The notes below the pieces were generated by a model. That model was not told where the DNA came from and made no database searches. It saw nothing but the letters and a program-made list of their open reading frames with translations. Positions 5,929 to 8,786 of a stretch of 8,786 nt of DNA are shown piece by piece. The first letter of the stretch is position 1; the number at the start of each line of letters is the position of its first letter. This DNA is from Chloroflexota bacterium (lineage in GTDB: Bacteria; Chloroflexota; Dehalococcoidia; UBA1151; UBA1328): positions 8,987 through 17,772 of the forward strand of contig NYZY01000029.1 in assembly GCA_002687335.1 (NCBI GenBank). The letters are read 5' to 3'. The translations under genes were made by a program, and so were the position numbers.

Positions 5929-6828
5929 GTGTCCGGTCCATCGGCTTTGAGTAAACCAACTGTTATTTCCAGTTCCAATATAGGCGCTCATGAGTTCATC
6001 TGGGGTGAACGTACTTATGTCATGGGCGTTGTTAACGTCACCCCAGATTCTTTTTCAGGTGATGGAGTTTTGTCGGTAATCGGAGATGTTCAGTCCGCGA
6101 TAGACCAAGCGCTACGCATGGAGGACGAAGGAGCCGACATAATCGATATCGGCGGTGAGTCAACCCGACCAGCGAGTATTTACCCGGATGCGCAGCCGGT
6201 TTCTGATGATGATGAGATATCTCGTGTGATTCCAGTTATCGAAGGACTGATTAGTCGGTTAAATATTCCTATATCCATCGATACCCGCAAAGCAAGCGTG
6301 GCTCGGGTCGCTGTGAGGTCTGGAGCAGCGCTCATTAACGACGTATCTATGTTGGAAGACCCACAGATGGTTAGAGTTATTTCAGATATGGGGGTGCCAA
6401 TTATTCTCAGTCACATCCGTAAGAACGGGCATAAAGACGATGTCGTCAATGAAGTTATTGACGATCTTCGTGTAGCGGCTAACGATTTAAAGAAGGCTAA
6501 GGTCAGTCAATCGAAAATCATCATCGATCCGGGCATAGGATTTGCTAAAAATGCTGACCAGTCTATTGTTTTACTCAGGAATATTCATCGACTTCGTGCG
6601 GAGTTTGAACTGCCAGTATTGATTGGCACGTCTAGAAAATCTTTCATCGGATCGGTGACCAATGAATCTGTAGAGGACCGTCGGTTCGGAACAGCTGCCA
6701 CAGTTGCCTGGGCTGTTATAGCCGGAGTTGATATTGTGCGCGTTCACGATGTCTTAGAAATGGTAAAAGTTGTGAAGATGACTGACACATTGGCCAGGTA
6801 TTTTGAAAGCGGTGCCTCTCATGCCTAG
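5929..6828 (+). CDS. folP: Dihydropteroate synthase
   Basis: Condenses 6-hydroxymethyl-7,8-dihydropterin pyrophosphate with p-aminobenzoate to dihydropteroate in folate synthesis; target of sulfonamides; cytosolic TIM barrel. 299 aa. Motifs in order: MGVVNVTPDSFSGDG at 32-46, DIGGESTRP at 73-81, ISIDTRK at 115-121, INDVS at 136-140, DPGIGFAKN at 200-208, GTSRKSFIG at 233-241 and RVHDV at 271-275. Pterin-site residues Asp118, Asn137, Asp200, Lys237 and Arg271 are all present. Two deviations: SFSGDG in place of the common SFSDGG, and the usual LMHM.G.P..MQ stretch is LSHIRKNGHKDD at 160-171. The start is uncertain: GTG at 5929 has no clear Shine-Dalgarno; a TTG at 5947 is an in-frame alternative; a stop at 5914 limits extension. 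The first 25 residues are not conserved in the family as I know it. The gene overlaps folK by 8 bp. Confidence 0.92.
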   Translation: MSGPSALSKPTVISSSNIGAHEFIWGERTYVMGVVNVTPDSFSGDGVLSVIGDVQSAIDQALRMEDEGADIIDIGGESTRPASIYPDAQPVSDDDEISRVIPVIEGLISRLNIPISIDTRKASVARVAVRSGAALINDVSMLEDPQMVRVISDMGVPIILSHIRKNGHKDDVVNEVIDDLRVAANDLKKAKVSQSKIIIDPGIGFAKNADQSIVLLRNIHRLRAEFELPVLIGTSRKSFIGSVTNESVEDRRFGTAATVAWAVIAGVDIVRVHDVLEMVKVVKMTDTLARYFESGASHA

Positions 6829-7312
6829 TGGTCTGATTACGGCTTACGTGGGGCTAGGAAGTAACCTTGGCGACAGGTCTCGTAATCTCCAAGGTGCGAT
6901 TGATCGGCTCGGGAAGGTTGGAATTATCAGTTCCGTTAGTTCGGTATATCAAACAAAGCCGTGGATGATGGATGGTTACCAGCCTCGATACCTCAATCAG
7001 GTTGCTGCAGTGCAAACCACTCTTGATGCCCTTCAAGTCGTGATTGAATTACTAGCGATCGAATCATCGCTTGGTCGTGTTAGAGAGGAGAGAAACGCCT
7101 CTCGTACATTGGATTTAGACCTATTGCTACATGGGGACACTGTGCTCGAGGCGACTGGCGTGACAGTTCCGCATCCGCGTTTACACGAACGAGCGTTTGT
7201 GCTTGTCCCGCTTGCGGAGATAGCAGCGGAGGTGGTGCATCCAATTCTAGGTAGAACTATATCTGACTTGGCTGGTGAATCTGATCGCTCAGGAATCAGT
7301 GGTATTTTGTAG
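6821..7312 (+). CDS. folK: 2-amino-4-hydroxy-6-hydroxymethyldihydropteridine pyrophosphokinase (HPPK)
   Basis: Transfers pyrophosphate from ATP to 6-hydroxymethyl-7,8-dihydropterin, making the substrate of the upstream FolP. 163 aa, typical length. AYVGLGSNLGDR at 8-19, SVYQTKPW at 41-48 (pterin-side loop), YLNQV at 57-61, GRVREERNASRTLDLDLLL at 85-103 with Arg95 and the two Mg2+-binding aspartates Asp98 and Asp100 (E. coli Arg92, Asp95, Asp97), and VPHPRLHERAFVLVPL from 116. The loop between the GRVR and RTLDLD segments is one residue shorter than in E. coli. The ATG at 6821 overlaps the folP stop (ATGCCTAG); upstream in-frame GTG 6812 and TTG 6803 lie within folP and are less likely. folB (dihydroneopterin aldolase), often placed between folP and folK, is absent here and is presumably elsewhere or replaced. 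Confidence 0.93.
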   Translation: MPSGLITAYVGLGSNLGDRSRNLQGAIDRLGKVGIISSVSSVYQTKPWMMDGYQPRYLNQVAAVQTTLDALQVVIELLAIESSLGRVREERNASRTLDLDLLLHGDTVLEATGVTVPHPRLHERAFVLVPLAEIAAEVVHPILGRTISDLAGESDRSGISGIL

Positions 7313-7361
7313 CGGAGACTTAGATGAAACGCGCCAGTATTGGTAAGGCTGCCAGCTTCCG

Positions 7362-7853
7362 TTAAGTTGAGATTGAGTTTTCGAATAATGTTCGTAGCAC
7401 AGAGGCTAGAAGGAAAACGATCACACCCAAGAAAATCATCGCGTTATACCCTATAAGCCACGAGAGTTTGCCACCCAGTCCTGTTGGTTGAGTTGTTGGG
7501 TTGAAGTCTGATTGTCGGAAGCGCCATACTAGGTAGAACATCCAAATTGCCAGAGCCAGTTTTAGCCCAAGCACAATGAACCAGGCCGGCGAGGCATCGT
7601 TACCCGTTAGACGGTCGAACATGAGGATGAGACCTGTGATGATGATTGCAATTACAGAAATGTCTACGAGTTCTCTGTAAACCGAACTCAATGGTTGTAG
7701 GATGGGGCGAATGGCATCCGGATGAGTTTTTTCGACCGGTCTTACCACGAAGGCGAAGAAGGCGCTACCGCCGATCCAGGCGACCGAGCTAATTGCGTGG
7801 CCCCACCGTACGATCAGCGAGATCCAGTCTCCTGCCGTTATTTGTTCAAACAT
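7362..7853 (-). CDS. Four-helix membrane protein, CopD-like
   Basis: 163 aa integral membrane protein. Hydrophobic segments at about residues 12-36, 63-80, 91-110 and 131-153 give four predicted helices with a short cytosolic- or periplasm-facing loop rich in Pro, Asp and Asn (113-127). The first helix carries RWGHAISSVAWIGGSAFF (16-33); the pattern RxxH...WxGGxxFF...P is that of CopD-like and related four-helix membrane domains, where the His could bind copper or heme. Lys98 in GLKLAL at the start of the third helix also fits. Function is not known; copper import, heme binding or a role in cytochrome maturation are family-based possibilities only. The reading frame continues upstream to a TTG at 7958 inside the tlpA-like gene; I place the start at ATG 7853, where the family-like sequence begins. 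It lies 41 bp after the thioredoxin-like gene on the same strand. Its stop is 49 bp from the convergent folK stop. Confidence 0.7.
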   Translation of the reverse strand: MFEQITAGDWISLIVRWGHAISSVAWIGGSAFFAFVVRPVEKTHPDAIRPILQPLSSVYRELVDISVIAIIITGLILMFDRLTGNDASPAWFIVLGLKLALAIWMFYLVWRFRQSDFNPTTQPTGLGGKLSWLIGYNAMIFLGVIVFLLASVLRTLFENSIST

Positions 7854-7894
7854 CTGCTGATTATGCCCATAGCTTTCGGTGAGTGATGATGTTT

Positions 7895-8434
7895 TTAGAT
7901 TCCAAGTATTGCATCTAACTCCTGCTTCAACTGTTGCTCGTCGATAACCCCTGTCCAAACCCGGGATATGCTGTGGTCCTTTTGCAAAAACACGGTGGTG
8001 GGGTAGGAGAAGACTTCATAATTAGCCTGCACTTTTGAACCGAAATCCGCCATCATGGGGTACGTCAGCCCAAGTTCTCTAACAAATTCGATGCCCATTT
8101 TTTCTGAGTCGGCACCCATCTGCTGGATACCGATAAATGCAACATCTTCGCCATATTTTTCAAAGGCAATTTGGAGATCAGGCATTTCAGCTCTACAGGG
8201 CGGACAGGATGGAAACCAGAAATTTATCAATACTGGTTTTCCAGTGTGCATATCGAGATCGAAATTTCCATGGAAAAATGTTTCGCCGGATATGGGTGAT
8301 GCGATTTTCTCCTCACCATTCACGCAGCTAATGGTGATCAAGATGCCCAACCATGAAATCAGTAATATCCAAGATATTTTATGAATTTTGTGGTTGATGG
8401 GGATATCGATAATTCGGTTCATCGGCAAGATCAT
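7895..8434 (-). CDS. TlpA/ResA-like membrane-anchored thiol-disulfide oxidoreductase
   Basis: 179 aa. An N-terminal hydrophobic segment (about 20-36) follows Lys16 and Lys19 and ends in LITISC; Cys37 matches a loose lipobox, so the protein is either a lipoprotein or a signal-anchored protein with the catalytic domain outside the cytoplasmic membrane. The thioredoxin fold starts with a segment VLINFWFPSC; the active site is Cys77-Pro-Pro-Cys80 in WFPSCPPCRAEMP, typical of TlpA/ResA/CcmG-like reductants, and the cis-Pro loop is seen in SYPTTVFL. Members reduce periplasmic or extracytoplasmic disulfides, for example in cytochrome c or cytochrome oxidase maturation. A specific partner is not shown; the neighbouring CopD-like protein would fit a copper/oxidase maturation role but this is inference. 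The start ATG at 8434 has a poor Shine-Dalgarno; Met5 (8422) is an alternative. The 88 bp separating it from the glycyl-tRNA synthetase stop contain no clear promoter or terminator. Confidence 0.85.
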   Translation of the reverse strand: MILPMNRIIDIPINHKIHKISWILLISWLGILITISCVNGEEKIASPISGETFFHGNFDLDMHTGKPVLINFWFPSCPPCRAEMPDLQIAFEKYGEDVAFIGIQQMGADSEKMGIEFVRELGLTYPMMADFGSKVQANYEVFSYPTTVFLQKDHSISRVWTGVIDEQQLKQELDAILGI

Positions 8435-8522
8435 TCCATGTGATCAACAACACTATGTGTAGCGGCGCTCGTGCCTGGGCTCGTTTTAGCAGAAATACTG
8501 GGAGTTTAGACTTTCGTTTTGT

Positions 8523-8786
8523 CTAACCTTGGCAGTCCTTTCTCATTGTGTTTAATTGATCCCTTATAGCTGGTTCGATGCTGTCGATTCCGACTCGAAT
8601 CTGCTCCATGTTGTCTCTATTTCGGATAGTTACTGCGTCGTCATCTTCGACTGTTTCAAAGTCGACTGTTACGCACAGGGGTGTTCCAATTTCGTCCTGC
8701 CGACGGTACCGACGCCCGATGCTTTGAGAATCATCGTATTGAGTGTTGAAGTGAGGACGCAATATGTCATAGACGCGTCTGGCGGT
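8523..8786 (-). CDS. glyQS: Glycyl-tRNA synthetase (alpha2 type), C-terminal end, truncated by window edge
   Basis: Last 87 residues of a class II glycyl-tRNA synthetase that charges tRNA-Gly in the cytosol. The frame is open through the window edge; a TTG at 8762 is internal and not a start. The anticodon-binding domain is recognised by the run [20 protein letters not shown], then CVTVDF and [11 protein letters not shown], the strongly conserved end of the homodimeric enzyme. This type is distinct from the alpha2beta2 GlyQ/GlyS enzyme of most Proteobacteria, which argues against that phylum. The domain ends normally, with a short tail and TAG stop. It is on the same strand as the downstream thioredoxin-like gene, 88 bp away. 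Confidence 0.93.
   Translation of the reverse strand, partial: TARRVYDILRPHFNTQYDDSQSIGRRYRRQDEIGTPLCVTVDFETVEDDDAVTIRNRDNMEQIRVGIDSIEPAIRDQLNTMRKDCQG

Noticed and set aside
6803..6820. TTG 6803 as the folK start
   Set aside because: HPPK begins shortly before the AYVGLGSN strand; ATG 6821 with a short overlap of the folP stop is the simpler choice.
7324..7365. 13-codon ORF (ATG...TAA) after folK with GGAG 8 nt upstream
   Set aside because: It is very short, lies in the gap between convergent genes and overlaps the stop of the membrane-protein gene. GGAG could be chance and nothing else supports translation.
7854..7958. N-terminal extension of the membrane protein to TTG 7958
   Set aside because: The added residues overlap the coding end of the thioredoxin-like gene and are polar and unlike the family; ATG 7853 starts just before the first helix.
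8435..8522. Possible terminator after glycyl-tRNA synthetase
   Set aside because: The gap has repeated CCCAG and ACGAG words in direct orientation but no stable stem followed by a U-run.

Overview
The window holds ten protein-coding genes (two cut by the window edges) and no RNA gene, mobile element, repeat array or CRISPR that I can see. Base composition is moderate, gene spacing is tight, and all genes look like ordinary bacterial housekeeping or central-metabolism genes. The combination of an LDH-type malate dehydrogenase, an SdhB/SdhE-type succinate:quinone reductase with an HdrB-like subunit, an acyl-CoA carboxylase beta chain and an alpha2-type glycyl-tRNA synthetase fits a free-living aerobic heterotroph. 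Dehalococcoidia/SAR202-like Chloroflexota is my best guess, but this is inferred from gene types only and not proven by the sequence.

Layout. Plus strand 1-1708: the 3' part of sdhB and a complete sdhE, overlapping by ATGA; sdhA is expected just upstream, outside the window. Minus strand 5666-1719: a run of acyl-CoA/propionyl-CoA carboxylase beta subunit, MazG-like nucleotide pyrophosphohydrolase, malate dehydrogenase, and a BDH2/KDF-dehydrogenase-like SDR. This run converges on sdhE with only 10 bp between the stop codons. A 262-bp divergent intergenic region (5667-5928) carries a dyad near a possible promoter. Plus strand 5929-7312: folP and folK, overlapping by 8 bp, with no folB between them. 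Minus strand 8786-7362: the 3' end of glycyl-tRNA synthetase, a TlpA/ResA-like membrane-anchored thioredoxin, and a four-helix CopD-like membrane protein.

How the genes fit together. The carboxylase could feed propionyl-CoA towards succinyl-CoA, SdhABE would oxidise succinate to fumarate while reducing quinone, and Mdh would oxidise malate to oxaloacetate. These are separate transcription units on opposite strands, so this is a functional neighbourhood and not one operon. folP-folK make the pterin half of dihydrofolate.

I found no evidence for a wholly new system. The points most worth a second look are residue-level: an extra cysteine in SdhB predicting a [4Fe-4S] third cluster, a degenerate N-terminal CCG motif in SdhE, an Ile at the acyl-CoA specificity position of the carboxylase, and conserved carboxylate-binding arginines in the SDR.
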